In this document: positions 48,301 through 58,662 of the stretch, piece by piece | Numbering within the stretch: the first letter of the stretch is position 1 | Layout: each line of letters begins with the position of its first letter | Assembly (NCBI RefSeq): GCF_002999135.1 | Contig: NZ_CP027229.1 | Location: 1,178,001 to 1,242,000, forward strand | DNA length: 64,000 bases | Direction of reading: 5' to 3' | Source: Capnocytophaga sp. oral taxon 878 | GTDB lineage: Bacteria > Bacteroidota > Bacteroidia > Flavobacteriales > Flavobacteriaceae | Position numbers and translations under genes: made by a program | Notes under the pieces: generated by a model | Databases searched by the model: none | What the model was told of the DNA's origin: nothing | The model's input: the letters and a program-made list of their open reading frames with translations, nothing else

Positions 48301-50900
48301 TTTACCAAGGCGTTTTTGAAGAGGGCAATACCATCGTAGGTTCTGCTCTCACTTTTTACAGCGTATTTCTCCCAGATATGTAAGTTCTTTTGTCGGCATT
48401 CCACTGAAAACTCATCGGTTTGAGCACTGTATTGCACGCCTACCTTGGTGTCAAAAAGCGAAGAGGCAAAATCACTATAGATTTGTGGGGAGATCCAACG
48501 CTCGCCCAAGTTAAAATCCAACTCTTCAAAAGGAATAGGGGTAGGAATTACCTGCCTGAGTCCCTCTAAAGCGTGCTCAATTTCTGATTGCTTAGGATGT
48601 TCAGGGTGAGTATTTTGATATGCTTCTACCGCTTTGATTTTAGTAAAGACATCCCCCGCTTGCCACTTTTGGGCAATTTGGTATTCGTCCTCTATAGGAT
48701 TGTAAAAGAGTTTGCCCTGTAACTGTGCTTTGACTTCTTCCTCATTGGTGTTAGAAAGCTCAGCTATGTAGGGAATATCCACCCGCCCCAATTCACTTAA
48801 GGAAGTGAGTAGCGCCTCTTCAGTAGAAATATTTTCATTCTTCCTCAGAGAGAATACCACAGGCTTGTGAAAGATATCTGCTTTTTGATAAACACCGTTT
48901 TTGATACGCTCTAAGTAAGGGATTTCAGCGCCTGAGGCATCGGTTTTTATTAGCTTGATATTATCAGCACTATTTAGCCGACCATAGTTCTTGACAAAAG
49001 TATCGTAAAGGGCATTAAGATTTTCTCTTTCCGTAGGATAAGGGGTATAGGTGGTAGCCTCTTTATGGTACAAATTGGCATAGGCATCACGCAGAGCGAT
49101 ATAAGCAATGGCTTTTTGCCTTTCCAAAGAAGAAAGCGCAAGAGGCACAAAGGTAGCAGCTGTTTTGTTCTTATTGAGATCTTGCAAAAAGCCCACCGTA
49201 TCGGCTTGTACTACCAAAGTATCTTCTCTGAAATGAGGCAAATATTCTCCCTCAAAAGGTACAGGTTCTTTTAGTAATGATACCGCAGGAGGTGTGTAAT
49301 ACAATGCAGGAGAAGCTTTTGAAAGCACCTCTGTTTCATTCCCTTGATTGACAGGATAAGTAAAAGAAAACAAGTCCAACTTTTGAGCATTCCCTAATTG
49401 AGAGGTAGTTGTTTTCTTCTTTGTTTTCTTTTTAGCTCCTGTGGGTATAGTAGGGACTGTTTTTGCTGAAATGTTGGGAGGACTTGCTAAAGTAGCGGTG
49501 GCTTCCTGCTCAGAGAGAAAATCAAAGAGACTTAGCTGAACGACTTTGGGTTCAACTTTTTGATTCTTAAGTTCTTTTGACTCTTTAGAGATGAGATTAG
49601 TATTGGAAATAGCAAAGGAAGGCTCGTTGATTTTACTTTCAATTTCAATAAATTCTTGCCGTTCAACCTTTTTTACCTCAATTTCCTTTACCTCAATTTT
49701 TTGTGAATGAACCTCTTGTAGCTTAATTTGTGTTGCTTGGCTTTGTTGTGCTGTTTCAGGTGATAGATAATGTGCTTTAAAATCGCTTAGGATTCTTTCT
49801 TTTACCTCCTTGGCAATACCTTCTACTCCTTCACTATGGGTATAGACCATCGCAGGCTGTCCGTATAGGTTGGTACCTGCAAGAGCATCCGTACAAATAA
49901 CGTTTTCTCTTTGTGAAAGATACTCGTTTTGTAGTATCCCCTGTGGTAGCCTTGCTGTATTGCAAAACTGCTCTTCTATAGGGTTTAAAGCGCCTCTTTG
50001 ACTGTCTTTTTGAAGGATAATAAGATCACTTCCTGCTTCGGTACCTGCATAATCGGTAAAGAGGTTGTTAGGCAGGCGCACGGCAGAGACAAGGCGCGCA
50101 TTGGAGAGCATCGCTTGGCGGATAATCTCATTTTGAGGACTATCGGCTACCCCTTGGGAGGTGATATAGGCAAGGAGTCCTCCTTCCTTTACCATATCCA
50201 AGCCCTTTAAGAAAAAGTAGTTATGCACCCTACGGGAGGCTTGTACCTTAGCAGGGTCATTGCTGCGAGAGTAACTCAAATCAAAGATAGCGGTATCGGA
50301 AAAAGGGATGTTACTGGTTACCAAATCAAACTGGTTTCTTTTCAGTGGGCTGATTTGTTCGAAGCCATCGATATGTACTTGCTCCTCTGGGTAAAGATGA
50401 GAGAGCACTTTGCCTGTGAGCAAGTCCTTTTCAAAAGCAGTAACCACAAGAGAAGGATGCTCTTCTTTAAAAGCACGGATAAAATTGCCTCCTCCTGCCG
50501 AGGGTTCTAACATTGTTTGCAGAGGTACGCCTGTTTCCTTTATTGCTGAAGCGATAGCCGAGGTAAGACGCATTGGGGTATAAAAAGCCGTTAGCACAGA
50601 ATTTCTAAGACTTTGTACATAGTTTTGGAATTGCCTTTCATCAGTGGAATGTTCTCTAATAAGGGCATACAGACTCCTTACATCTTGCCAAAAGACTTGG
50701 TCAGCTTTTGCCCAGTACTTTAAATCAGCTTCAGACTGGTGGGGATTGAGGATAAACTTCAATCCCCCGAAGCCTGAATAGTGTTGCAAGAGTTCTCGCT
50801 CTTCTTGGCTTAGAAGTGTGCGCTTTTGCTTCTCTAAATCGAAAGCCAACGCCAATGCACGAGCATTACGATTAAAGCTCAGTCGTTTAAGATATGCCAT
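45366..50900 (-). CDS. Giant N6-adenine methylase/SNF2-like helicase of the ICE
   Basis: This 1844-aa protein is common in Bacteroidota conjugative elements. The N-terminal methylase domain (about 100-330) has [10 protein letters not shown] (SAM-binding) and TSNIPFSD near 197, the catalytic NPPF-type motif with Ile in place of Pro. The C-terminal half is a superfamily 2 helicase with GAGKT near 977, DESHKF near 1143 and a final helicase motif [10 protein letters not shown] coiled coil and acidic tail follow. No target recognition or nuclease domain was seen, so a role in protecting or remodelling transferred DNA is more likely than restriction. It overlaps the DUF1896 gene by 14 bases. Confidence 0.8.
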   Translation of the reverse strand: MAYLKRLSFNRNARALALAFDLEKQKRTLLSQEERELLQHYSGFGGLKFILNPHQSEADLKYWAKADQVFWQDVRSLYALIREHSTDERQFQNYVQSLRNSVLTAFYTPMRLTSAIASAIKETGVPLQTMLEPSAGGGNFIRAFKEEHPSLVVTAFEKDLLTGKVLSHLYPEEQVHIDGFEQISPLKRNQFDLVTSNIPFSDTAIFDLSYSRSNDPAKVQASRRVHNYFFLKGLDMVKEGGLLAYITSQGVADSPQNEIIRQAMLSNARLVSAVRLPNNLFTDYAGTEAGSDLIILQKDSQRGALNPIEEQFCNTARLPQGILQNEYLSQRENVICTDALAGTNLYGQPAMVYTHSEGVEGIAKEVKERILSDFKAHYLSPETAQQSQATQIKLQEVHSQKIEVKEIEVKKVERQEFIEIESKINEPSFAISNTNLISKESKELKNQKVEPKVVQLSLFDFLSEQEATATLASPPNISAKTVPTIPTGAKKKTKKKTTTSQLGNAQKLDLFSFTYPVNQGNETEVLSKASPALYYTPPAVSLLKEPVPFEGEYLPHFREDTLVVQADTVGFLQDLNKNKTAATFVPLALSSLERQKAIAYIALRDAYANLYHKEATTYTPYPTERENLNALYDTFVKNYGRLNSADNIKLIKTDASGAEIPYLERIKNGVYQKADIFHKPVVFSLRKNENISTEEALLTSLSELGRVDIPYIAELSNTNEEEVKAQLQGKLFYNPIEDEYQIAQKWQAGDVFTKIKAVEAYQNTHPEHPKQSEIEHALEGLRQVIPTPIPFEELDFNLGERWISPQIYSDFASSLFDTKVGVQYSAQTDEFSVECRQKNLHIWEKYAVKSESRTYDGIALFKNALVNTTPDITKKIKIDDKEVKVRDMEAIQLANSKIDEIRNAFPLWLLEQSQEFKDRLAEQYNQSFNCFVRPQYDGSFQSFPGLDRESLGIEDLYDSQKDAIWMIKLNNGAICDHEVGAGKTLIMCCAAQEMKRLGLAHKPMIIGLKANVHEIAETYRRAYPFAKILYPGKEDFTPQKRLRIFGDIKNNDWDCVILTHDQFKMIPQSPEVQQSILQEELQDVEESLWQLEKQGSEVSRAMIKGMYKRKENLEVKLKTLEHDINERTDDTVDFKMMGIDHLLVDESHKFKNLMFNTRHDRVAGLGNSQGSQKALNLLFALRTIQERTGKDMGATFLSGTTISNSLTELYLLFKYLRPQALEKQQIHCFDAWAAIYARKTTDYEFSVANNIVQKERFRYFIKVPELAQFYAEITDYRTAKDVGIDRPEKNEILHNIPPTPDQEVFIQKLMEFAKTGNATLLGRAPLSESEEKAKMLIATDYARKMSLDMRMISNKYEDHPDNKASHCAMKINEYYQKYKAQKGTQFVFSDLGTYKPNEWNPYTEIKRKLVEDYGIPPNEIRFIQEAKNDKMRKQLISDTNEGKIRVLFGSTDMLGTGVNAQKKAVAVHHLDTPWRPSDLQQRDGRAIRKGNEVAKYFADNKVDVIIYAVEKSLDSYKFNLLFNKQLFIDQLKNNKLGKRTIDEGAMDEKSGMNYSEYVAILSGNTDLLEKAKLEKKIGALESEKQTFLRSKYTSKNRLDNLCSDLKALQDRLHRFQTDWQNFSDKAVRREDGSVVNALRLDGLDEKSSVKQLAQKLQDYAQNARTKGEYQEIGSIYGFQILVKTEVSKKDELDLKENRFFVQGEGGIKYTYNNGRLASDPNLAVMNFVNAIEKIPAMMEKEEKEIALIQKDIPLLKEIIEKVWGKETQLSELKTELSALDRKIQLSLSSDTPQEAQEEQEEQEAEEPTKELSQESQKSETQEVPTPTKEFVRETLNRNSRGFKM

Positions 50901-51360
50901 TTTCTTCTATCCATAGTTCGATGGCACCCGTAAGTTCTGTATAGAGGGATTGATAGGCAGCGGAGTGCTGAAAATCCTCATCGATTTCATTCTCGTACTT
51001 TTTAAAGTAAGGAACCAGTTCAGGGAAGATTTTTAGGGCAAAGGGGCGCAAATCCTCATCGGCTAATTGAGTATCGAACTCCTGAGAAACGACCTCAAAA
51101 ATCATATCAAAGGGAGAGAAGAAGAGCCCATCGAAGAGTACTCCTGAGGCTATTTTATCACATTCAGGAATACTGATACCCGCCTCAAAAGCCTCTTGGT
51201 AAGCCTGCGCAGCATACTCACTTCTGTCCTTGATAAAGACAGTGTCAGCTAAAAGATTAGGGAAGCTCGTTTGTAACAGCTCTTTGAGTCTTAACTCGTA
51301 ATAAGACAATGACCCTAAGGTACTGTCAGTGATCTGGGGTTTGGTTTGTGTTTCTTTCAT
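50887..51360 (-). CDS. DUF1896 family protein
   Basis: This 157-aa acidic protein starts at ATG 51360; the frame runs on to a TTG at 51390, which is less likely. It matches DUF1896, a family of unknown function that precedes the methylase/helicase gene in Bacteroidota conjugative elements ([32 protein letters not shown]). Its end overlaps the start of the giant gene, so both are probably translated together. A partner or chaperone role is conceivable. Confidence 0.7.
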   Translation of the reverse strand: MKETQTKPQITDSTLGSLSYYELRLKELLQTSFPNLLADTVFIKDRSEYAAQAYQEAFEAGISIPECDKIASGVLFDGLFFSPFDMIFEVVSQEFDTQLADEDLRPFALKIFPELVPYFKKYENEIDEDFQHSAAYQSLYTELTGAIELWIEENGIS

Positions 51361-51400
51361 TGTTAAAATTACTTTTAATGGGTTCAACAAATTTTAATTC

Positions 51401-52264
51401 TTACAAAGTGTCGTTCTGCAAAGATATATTTACCACGATTTTCCAAATAGGGCAAAAAGGCTCTCCTCCCTTTTCAGGGACATCTGTTTTTAAAAGGGTT
51501 CTTCTAAATTTTTTCCCTGTGCTAAGAACTCTCTCTTTGAGCCCCTCGGCCAGTTCTTCCTCCTTGATAAAAGAAAGAACATAGCCCAAGCGCTGGAAAA
51601 TAGAGACAGGTGTAGAGAGGATTACCTCTGTAGGAAGTTCTTGCCAACTCAGATGTTTTTTAATCCTTTGAATTACCTCTACTGCTTTTTGAATGCCTCC
51701 TATCTCTTTTTCATAGAGGAGCAAATCAACCGCAGTGAGCTCCAAAGAGGCTACCCGTAAAGTTCTTTCCTCTATAGAAAAAGGTAAGGTTTTTCTTTTT
51801 ACTCCTATTTCTCTTAAGTTTTTGATATCCTTTTTGACAAGATAACGAATCTTACTTTGTCCCCTAAAGGAATCTCTCAGTGGAGGTAAGGAAGTTATCA
51901 CTGTAATTTCATTTGCCTGTAAAGCCTCTTTGGGAGATAGATGTACTTCTACTGCACTGAGCAGGGCTACATAGTATTCCCTTTTTAGGTGTTGCATCAG
52001 TGTTTCAATGTAGAAATAAGGTTTTCCCTCTTCTCTGATAGCTTTGTTATCAGTAGCATTACCAATGTCCACAAAACGGACGATGCTATAGATGCCATTC
52101 CAAAGTGGCAGGAGCTTTCCTTGCTTTTTAAGTGTCCCTAAAGTATTGAGAATAGTTTTTTCTTTAAGGTGAGCAAATACCTCTTTTAGCTCCTGCATAG
52201 AAAAGCTGTAAATACCCTTTTCCTCCAATGATTGTATCCACTTTCGTATAGTTAGTCCCTTCAT
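51401..52264 (-). CDS. AbiEi-like antitoxin/transcription regulator, without toxin partner
   Basis: This 287-aa protein has an N-terminal winged-helix part (about 1-60, SFSMQELKEVFAHL, GTLKKQGKLLPLWNGIYSI). A C-terminal domain typical of AbiEi-family antitoxins follows (YYVALLSAVEVHLSP, IRYLVKKDIKNL). In type IV toxin-antitoxin systems AbiEi represses its own promoter and opposes the nucleotidyltransferase AbiEii. No such gene follows; the next gene is DUF1896. A clear promoter lies upstream. It may now act as regulator of the maintenance module. Confidence 0.68.
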   Translation of the reverse strand: MKGLTIRKWIQSLEEKGIYSFSMQELKEVFAHLKEKTILNTLGTLKKQGKLLPLWNGIYSIVRFVDIGNATDNKAIREEGKPYFYIETLMQHLKREYYVALLSAVEVHLSPKEALQANEITVITSLPPLRDSFRGQSKIRYLVKKDIKNLREIGVKRKTLPFSIEERTLRVASLELTAVDLLLYEKEIGGIQKAVEVIQRIKKHLSWQELPTEVILSTPVSIFQRLGYVLSFIKEEELAEGLKERVLSTGKKFRRTLLKTDVPEKGGEPFCPIWKIVVNISLQNDTL

Positions 52265-52281
52265 ATTGAAAATACATATCG

Positions 52282-52326
52282 TTGCAAAACATTTGCAAAA
52301 GTACTATATTATTTCTAAAGAGCAAA
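52282..52326 (-). promoter_or_regulatory. Promoter and possible operator of the AbiEi-like gene
   Basis: The minus strand has TACTTTTG at 52296-52303 (TAnnTTTG) and TTTG at 52323-52326, 19 bases apart. TTGCAAAA occurs twice on the plus strand, at 52282-52289 and 52293-52300, 11 bases apart and overlapping the -7 element, as expected of an autorepressor site. The rest of the 177-bp gap to topB shows nothing else. Confidence 0.5.
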
Positions 52327-52441
52327 TATATTGGAACAAAAAGTTATCAACAGGAGGACTAAACTTCACTTAGGATATGGTACATAATCCGTTGTGTTAG
52401 CTCACAGACTTTCTTTACTGAAAATCTTTACCTAACCTTTG

Positions 52442-54559
52442 TTAGTATTTTCGCTTTTTGGAAGTTTTCTCAGGAAACTCAAAGGCAGTTTCACCATTTT
52501 CTTTCAGATGTATATAGGCATCGAAAGTGCTGCCTGATTTGCTTTTCATTCCTTTTATCAGAGGTGTTTTTCCTTTTTCAAAGAGCGTTTTGAGCAACTC
52601 ATCAGTAAGAGGTTTGCCACATACATTCCTAAAAAGCACATAACCACAGTCCTCATCAGGGCATTTGGCTACCTTTTCAAACAGTAATAAGGAAGCATTT
52701 CTGCATTTAGGACAGGTGATTTTGAGTTTTTCTTTTTGGGGTATATCCATAGCCAAAAACGTATCAGTAAGACTATGGGTATAGGCTTCCATATCCGAAG
52801 AAAAACTATCGGGAGAGAGCTCTCCTTGTTCTATTTTTTGCAATTGACTTTCCCATTCGCCTGTAAGGGCAACATCGGCTATAGTAAGTGATTTTACCCA
52901 CTCATATACCTGCATTCCTTTATCGGTAGGAATAAGAGACTTTTGTTTGCGTTCAATATAATTGCGCTTTAAAAGCGTCTCAATAATAGCGGCACGTGTG
53001 GCTGGAGTACCTATACCTGCTCCTTGCAATAGTTCTCGTTGCGCCTTATCTTCTAAGGTCTTTCCTGCTGTTTCCATAGCCCCCAACAGTCCTGATTCAG
53101 TATATAAAGCGGGAGGTTGGGTGGTTTTAGAAAGGATTTCAACGGCTTTAATCTTTATACTTTCTCCTTGTACAAGTTCAGGCAGCACTTGATTGCTATC
53201 ACCTTCATTGTCTTTTTCACTATCTTTGGCAGTTTCATCAGAGTAAAAACCACCGATAGCGCGCCAACCCGCTTGTAACACTTGAACACCTTTTACCAAG
53301 AAGTCAGTGTGCAGCGCCTCCAGTAGAGTCTTTTGCACTTCTTTTACACAGGGTTCAGATACCGCTTCCAAAAGTCGGGTGGCAATCATTTTGTAAATAG
53401 TATTTTCTTTTGCTGTAAGGTTGGTAGGAAAGCGCTCTGTAATAAGAAGTCCGTGATGGTCTGTTACTTTCAAATCATTAACCATCTTCTTATTCAGCGC
53501 CCCAATTTTCACAAGTTTAGCTTCGTTGGCGTATGCCTCACTTTCTTGTAACAAACGTATCAGCTGTGGGATTTCTTCCCATACATCCTCTGAGATGTAC
53601 TTACTACCAGTACGTGGGTAAGTAATGTATTTTTGCTCGTAGAGACTTTGAGCGATTTGCAGGGTCTCATCGGCTGAAAAGTTCCATTTTTTATTAGCTT
53701 CTTTCTGAAGACCTGTTAGATCATAGAGCAAAGGAGGTTGTTCTTTTACCACTTCTTTTTCAGTGGAAATCACCTCGGCCATAGGAGACTTTTCTAATTG
53801 TTTTTGTAAGGCTTCAGCTTCTTTTTTATCCTCAATTTTAGCTGAGATACTGAAAAAATCAGTATAGCTTTTTTGGTGCTTGAGTCGTAATTGATAAAAA
53901 GGCTTCTTTTGAAAATGTGTGTGATCTAAAAATCTTTTACAAACCATTGCTAAGGTAGGTGTTTGCACCCTACCTAAGGAATAAATCCCTTCACCTACGG
54001 CTATACTTAGGGCTTGGGTAGCATTGATACCCACCAGCCAATCAGCCTCACTACGCTTTTGAGCAGAGGCATACAGCAAATCAAAAGCACTTCCTTCTTG
54101 CAGATTGGCAAGTCCTGTTTTGATACCTTTTTCGGTTAAGGAGCTAATCCAAAGCCTTTGAAAAGGTTTTTGACATTGCAAATATTCATAGATATAGCGG
54201 AAGATCAGTTCTCCTTCACGACCTGCATCGGTGGCTACAATAATGGAACTACACTTCTTAAAAAGGCTATCAATGATTTTAAGCTGTTTTAAAGCCATAG
54301 GGTCTGACCTGTAACCTTTCTTATCCTCAGGAATTTGTTTGGGTACCAAGATAAAGGGGCGAGGTAGAATAGGTAGGTGTTCTCTGTGGAATCCTACACA
54401 ACCATACGCCTCTGGAAGGGCTAATTGCACTAAATGTCCCAATGCCCAAGTAACAGCATAATCATTACCTAACAAATATCCATCTTGTTTTTCACTTGCC
54501 CCCACTATAGCGGCAATCTCTCTTGCCACACTGGGCTTTTCTGCTAATATAACTTTCAT
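52442..54559 (-). CDS. topB: DNA topoisomerase III (type IA)
   Basis: This 705-aa protein has a Toprim N-terminus (LAEKPSVAREIA, ATDAGREGELI), the active-site tyrosine in ITYPRTGSKYI near residue 312, and a C-terminal zinc-ribbon-like pair (CPKC, CPDEDCGY). It relaxes or decatenates single-stranded-DNA-containing intermediates. ICE copies of topB are a constant part of Bacteroides-type elements. A C-terminal GMKSKSGSTFDAYI block resembles the DUF3945 repeat of the next gene. Intact. Confidence 0.93.
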   Translation of the reverse strand: MKVILAEKPSVAREIAAIVGASEKQDGYLLGNDYAVTWALGHLVQLALPEAYGCVGFHREHLPILPRPFILVPKQIPEDKKGYRSDPMALKQLKIIDSLFKKCSSIIVATDAGREGELIFRYIYEYLQCQKPFQRLWISSLTEKGIKTGLANLQEGSAFDLLYASAQKRSEADWLVGINATQALSIAVGEGIYSLGRVQTPTLAMVCKRFLDHTHFQKKPFYQLRLKHQKSYTDFFSISAKIEDKKEAEALQKQLEKSPMAEVISTEKEVVKEQPPLLYDLTGLQKEANKKWNFSADETLQIAQSLYEQKYITYPRTGSKYISEDVWEEIPQLIRLLQESEAYANEAKLVKIGALNKKMVNDLKVTDHHGLLITERFPTNLTAKENTIYKMIATRLLEAVSEPCVKEVQKTLLEALHTDFLVKGVQVLQAGWRAIGGFYSDETAKDSEKDNEGDSNQVLPELVQGESIKIKAVEILSKTTQPPALYTESGLLGAMETAGKTLEDKAQRELLQGAGIGTPATRAAIIETLLKRNYIERKQKSLIPTDKGMQVYEWVKSLTIADVALTGEWESQLQKIEQGELSPDSFSSDMEAYTHSLTDTFLAMDIPQKEKLKITCPKCRNASLLLFEKVAKCPDEDCGYVLFRNVCGKPLTDELLKTLFEKGKTPLIKGMKSKSGSTFDAYIHLKENGETAFEFPEKTSKKRKY

Positions 54560-54591
54560 TTTTCTACGTGTATTGAGGTTAAAAATTAGAG

Positions 54592-56124
54592 TTATACTTT
54601 GCGTCCCTTGGACTTCTTAGCAGTTTCTTTTTGAGCTGTTTTTTCTGATTGCTTTTGAGGGCGTTTTTCTTCTTTAGCTTTAGAAGTTTCAGCTTTTTGT
54701 TTGGTAGAAGAAACTTTATCAGTAATGTCCTTTTGAGGATTGTTAAAGCTCATCTCTACCTTGCCTTTGTCCTTGTCAAAAGTAAAATAACCGCTATAAG
54801 TTTTACCGGCTTTGCTCTGTAAACCTTCTAAATAAATAGGATTACCCTTGCTCAGTTCCTTGTGTTGCTCTTCGGTAAGAGTTACTCCTCGTATGATTGT
54901 AGGAGCCTCAGTGAGTTTCTCTTGATTAGCAAGTTTAGGAGCTTTGTCTTCAAAAAGAAATTCCACATAACGCTTGTCGGCATTGAACTGCACAGTTGCG
55001 TTAAAAGGCTCTCCTTTTTTAGAGGTCATTCCCTCGACAAACAGAGGCTTGCCTTCTTTGAGCGTTTGTTTTTGCTCCTGGGAGAGTTTGACTCCTTTGA
55101 TTTCATCGGGGACTTTGATGTGTTCACTGCGCAAGGCAATGATTTCATTGGTGAGCTTGTCAATACTGATGATAGAAGGGATTTTCTCCCCTGTTTTGCT
55201 ATTGGTAAGCTCAACTGTACGTCCCATATTTCCTGTGGTAAGCAGGTTCTTTTTATCCTCTTCTGAAAACTCGTGACCAAAGAAAGGATAATCCAATTGT
55301 GGTTCCTTGCGCATCCCGTGAATGGCTACTGCTACTTTTCCATCAACTTCCCTTAGGGATAGACGAGCATCAAAACGGGTTACTGTAGAGCCTAAATTGA
55401 AACTAATAGGTACCAGTTCATTGGTTTTATAACCTTTTAAGAGGGGCTCTAATAGGTTTCTCTTCTCTAAAGACTCTCGACTCACCCCTAAGTTTTGTAA
55501 CGTTTCCCAATCAATAGCATCAGGGTTGTACTTGAGTTCCTCTTGGGCAGGAGTATTTTGAGATTGTGCCTGAGCAGGAGCTTCTTGTGCTTGTGCCTGA
55601 GCAGGAGCTTCTTGTGCTTGCGCTTGAGCAGGAGCTTCTTGTACTTGTGCTTGAGCAGGAGCTTCAGGAGGGGTCTGAGCAACGGCAGTCTCTCCTTCTT
55701 GTTTTAGAGTAGCTGCTTTTTGCTCTTGTTTGATATACTGCTCAGGAGATACTTCGTACTTCTTGAGGTATTCCTTACCCTTTTCAGTGAGCTTTGCCAG
55801 ATGGTTTTGAAGTTTTTCTATCGTATTTACCGATTTTTCTATCGGTATTTTAAAGAAAGAAAAACGAGAAGGGTTCTGGGCTTGGCGCATAAAGTTGCTA
55901 AAGAAATTAGACAGCATATTACCTTGCTTGTCTACTTTCATAAAGTCATCCAAGGATTTGCTGTCAGCAGGAGCCGTTTTTAACTCTCCTTTCTCATCAA
56001 TTCCTTTTACAGCCTTAAGCTGTTTTTCTTCTTTGTCAAATACCAGTAGGATATCAGATAGTTGTTCATCCACTGGGATTTGATTGTCGTAATTTGCCGT
56101 ATCGGCGTGTTGATTTTCTGCCAT
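54592..56124 (-). CDS. DUF4099/DUF3945 protein
   Basis: This 510-aa protein has an N-terminal DUF4099-like region (SDILLVFDKEEKQLKAVKGI, residues 23-42). An Ala/Gln/Pro repeat follows (about 152-188), then DUF3945-type modules with GVKLSQEQKQTLKEGKPLFV and related copies (EGMTSKKGEPFNA, EGLQSKAGKTYSG), and a basic Lys tail. The family accompanies topB in conjugative transposons; its role is unknown. The modules recur at the C-terminus of TopB, suggesting the two proteins work together. Confidence 0.75.
   Translation of the reverse strand: MAENQHADTANYDNQIPVDEQLSDILLVFDKEEKQLKAVKGIDEKGELKTAPADSKSLDDFMKVDKQGNMLSNFFSNFMRQAQNPSRFSFFKIPIEKSVNTIEKLQNHLAKLTEKGKEYLKKYEVSPEQYIKQEQKAATLKQEGETAVAQTPPEAPAQAQVQEAPAQAQAQEAPAQAQAQEAPAQAQSQNTPAQEELKYNPDAIDWETLQNLGVSRESLEKRNLLEPLLKGYKTNELVPISFNLGSTVTRFDARLSLREVDGKVAVAIHGMRKEPQLDYPFFGHEFSEEDKKNLLTTGNMGRTVELTNSKTGEKIPSIISIDKLTNEIIALRSEHIKVPDEIKGVKLSQEQKQTLKEGKPLFVEGMTSKKGEPFNATVQFNADKRYVEFLFEDKAPKLANQEKLTEAPTIIRGVTLTEEQHKELSKGNPIYLEGLQSKAGKTYSGYFTFDKDKGKVEMSFNNPQKDITDKVSSTKQKAETSKAKEEKRPQKQSEKTAQKETAKKSKGRKV
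55561..55668. repeat. 27-bp tandem repeat inside the DUF3945 gene
   Basis: Four units of 27 bp, starting near 55572, 55599, 55626 and 55653, encode the 9-residue repeat EAPAQAQAQ. In-frame copy-number change would vary the linker length without breaking the gene. Confidence 0.8.
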
Positions 56125-56178
56125 TATTTAAACATCTTTTTTTAATTTGGGGGTAAAATTACTCCCTTTGTAAGACGT

Positions 56179-56520
56179 CTAAGAGAGGCTGTCCTTTTTA
56201 GGCATAGTATTTCCGTTTTTGGCTTTTAAGGCTGTTACTGGCACACTGAAATGTTCTCGGATAAATTGATGTACATCCGAAAGCTTGTAGTATATTTTGC
56301 CTGATATGGTATAATAAGGCAGTTTGCCATTGGAGCGATACCTCTGCAGGGAACGTGCAGAGATTTTAAAGGTGAGCATCAAATCTTGATTGTCCAAGAG
56401 TTCCTCACCATCCAAGCTGTTTTTGCGTTTTTCAGCTTTGTCTATTTGCTCTTTAAGCAAATCAAAACGATCCATAATGCGTTCCATCCACGCTATAAAT
56501 TCTATTCTGTCGATTTCCAT
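56179..56520 (-). CDS. HTH_17-type DNA-binding protein
   Basis: This 113-aa protein has a helix-turn-helix of the MerR/excisionase type in residues 48-95: LTFKISARSLQRYRSNGKLP then YYKLSDVHQFIREHF. Small proteins of this kind regulate excision or replication genes in conjugative transposons. It lies between the primase-helicase and DUF3945 genes. The N-terminus is a helical, charged segment. Confidence 0.72.
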   Translation of the reverse strand: MEIDRIEFIAWMERIMDRFDLLKEQIDKAEKRKNSLDGEELLDNQDLMLTFKISARSLQRYRSNGKLPYYTISGKIYYKLSDVHQFIREHFSVPVTALKAKNGNTMPKKDSLS

Positions 56521-56583
56521 TTTTTATATTTGTTTAATACTTCGATTGTTAGATCTTAATCTTAGAATATCTAAAAGTTCTTC

Positions 56584-58662
56584 TTATCCTTGTGAGTTCT
56601 TGTTATCCTCCAAAAGTTCTTTTAGCACACTGCCCATTCCTAAGAGTTGGTCATTACCCTCTTGAGGAACTAAAATGCCCATTTCTTTTAAGGTGCGGAT
56701 ATAACCTTTTGCGGTGCGTTCCTTTACATCAGTCCTTTTTTGAATTTCTATGTTCAGTTCTTGAACTGTCCACAAAGTTCGCTCTTTAAAAAGAGGAGAA
56801 ACTAACGAGGCTAAGGTACTGGCTTTATTGGGTTTTTGGTCTTCGTTTTTCTGATTGCCTACATAGCTATGCATTCCCAGTTCATTGTTCCATCTAAAAA
56901 GTATTTGTGGGGTGTCGCTAAGGCTGCCATTGCGTATTTTCATCGGTTTGACCGCTGAGATAGGACTGTTCTTCTCCCTTTCGATAGAAAGCACTGCCGT
57001 TGCTTTGCGTTGTAGTTCAGAGCCTAAATGACCTCGGAGTTTAAGTCCGCTGGGGGTGAGGTGTAATACACATACGATACAGGTTTTGTAGTTACCTGCC
57101 AAAAGGTAAAGCTCTTCTATGAGTTCCACGCTTTCTTGCTCGTTATTCACAGCTCCAATAAGGTCGGCTATACCATCTATAACCACCAAATGCACTCCTG
57201 CACATTGGTAGTAAAAACTCTCCAAGCCTTCACGAATGACCTTTAATCGCTCTCTGCGAGGGAGTTGGGTGAGGCAAAAGGCGTGTAGCAAATCAGGAAG
57301 AGAGGTTAGTTTAGCTCTTTTAAGTAGCTTGCTGATGTTTTGATAGAGCTGGTCTTGAGACTGTTCTGTATCGAAAAATAGCACCACTTTATCTTTTGGG
57401 CAAGGCAGTAGCGTTGTGCCCAATGTGTCAATAGGTAGGTTCTTACTGTTAAGACAACCTGCAATGAGGGCGCTTATATAATGGCTTTTGCCTGTACCTT
57501 CGCCTCCTGTAATACCCAATAAACTACTCTGTACTCCTACAGGAGTTCTGCCAATGGAGATGATTGTTTCTTGCTTTTGGGGAGGTTTATCCCATTGGAT
57601 TTCGCAGTTTTTAAGTAGTGATAGGCTTTCTTCATAGTGTTTGCTAAGGGTCTGATAAAAGAGTTGCAATAGGTCTCTACCCGTTTTACCTTGCGCAAAA
57701 TAATCGGATATATCTTTATCCTTTTTAGTACCTGAAAGAGGTAAGACCAAACGAAATACTTCTAAAGGTGCTAATTGGGCTTGTTGCTCTAAAGAGGCTC
57801 TTTTACCTGTTTCGTCGCTGTCGAACAAAAGGACTAAATGTCGGAATCGCATTTTTAGCTTTTGGAGTTTTTGTAAAGGAATGTGGGCTGTTTCGCTATT
57901 GAAACAGATAGCCGAAAAGCCCCTGCTGGCTAAGCTCATTACATCTTTTTCACCTGCGGTGATAAAGAGAATGTCGCCTTGTAGTGGTAGCTGAGACTCA
58001 CCAAAGCAATAGTTTTCGGGATTACCTCCATAGAGAAAGCGCAGTTTAGAAAAGGGACGATAGACCTTTAAGTGTTTTTTAAAAAGGTAAGCAAACATCC
58101 ACTCATTATAGGTGGAGGTAATAGTGTAAGGTTTGCCGTCTTTATTGGTGCTTGAATAGCTTTGCAGAGAGATTACATTGTACCTGTTTAGGATTTCTTG
58201 GGTGATGCCGTATTGCTGCCAATAGGCTAATTCTTCTTGGGTGAAAGGTTTTTGGGTAAATTGATAAGAGATAGATTTTTTGGTTTCTGAGGTAATACTT
58301 TCTATGGTGATAGTGGGAGGTATTTGAGGTTTTTGTGTAATTATAGAGGTGGATTCCTCTAAACCCAGATGTAAATCTCGATTGATAATCTTTAGGATTT
58401 CGATAAAATCAGAGGCATTTCGGCAGTCCAATTGATATAGGTAACCTACTAAGAAAAAACAGTCACCCCTGAAAGTATCGTTGCCAAAATCTTTCATCTT
58501 ATAAATCCCCTGTCTGTCCTTATAGATATTGCAGGAAGCATTTTTATCGTCATAGAAAGGGTTTTTAAAGTTTTTACCTACCCGCCAGTTGCCTTGTAGA
58601 TAGTGCTGGAAGACCTGTAGTCCTCCTTCGGTTCTACTTAAAATATCTTGCTTTTTCAACAT
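56584..58662 (-). CDS. Toprim primase / RepA-like helicase fusion
   Basis: This 692-aa protein is a primase-helicase of the ICE replication module. Residues 20-110 look like a zinc-less primase N-terminus (NPFYDDKNASCNIY). A Toprim region is near 231-290 (FITAGEKDVMSLASRG, LLFDSDETGKRA). A RecA/RepA-like ATPase has Walker A GGEGTGKS near 385 and LVVIDGIADL as Walker B. The C-terminal 90 residues look like a winged helix. It overlaps the next HTH gene by 29 bases. Confidence 0.8.
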   Translation of the reverse strand: MLKKQDILSRTEGGLQVFQHYLQGNWRVGKNFKNPFYDDKNASCNIYKDRQGIYKMKDFGNDTFRGDCFFLVGYLYQLDCRNASDFIEILKIINRDLHLGLEESTSIITQKPQIPPTITIESITSETKKSISYQFTQKPFTQEELAYWQQYGITQEILNRYNVISLQSYSSTNKDGKPYTITSTYNEWMFAYLFKKHLKVYRPFSKLRFLYGGNPENYCFGESQLPLQGDILFITAGEKDVMSLASRGFSAICFNSETAHIPLQKLQKLKMRFRHLVLLFDSDETGKRASLEQQAQLAPLEVFRLVLPLSGTKKDKDISDYFAQGKTGRDLLQLFYQTLSKHYEESLSLLKNCEIQWDKPPQKQETIISIGRTPVGVQSSLLGITGGEGTGKSHYISALIAGCLNSKNLPIDTLGTTLLPCPKDKVVLFFDTEQSQDQLYQNISKLLKRAKLTSLPDLLHAFCLTQLPRRERLKVIREGLESFYYQCAGVHLVVIDGIADLIGAVNNEQESVELIEELYLLAGNYKTCIVCVLHLTPSGLKLRGHLGSELQRKATAVLSIEREKNSPISAVKPMKIRNGSLSDTPQILFRWNNELGMHSYVGNQKNEDQKPNKASTLASLVSPLFKERTLWTVQELNIEIQKRTDVKERTAKGYIRTLKEMGILVPQEGNDQLLGMGSVLKELLEDNKNSQG

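Noticed and set aside
45366..50900. Restriction-modification enzyme
   Set aside because: The methylase and helicase parts are present, but no nuclease motif or specificity subunit was seen, and the gene belongs to the ICE maintenance backbone.
55561..55668. Regular 27-bp repeats as CRISPR
   Set aside because: The repeats are contiguous, in frame and encode EAPAQAQAQ; no spacers are present.
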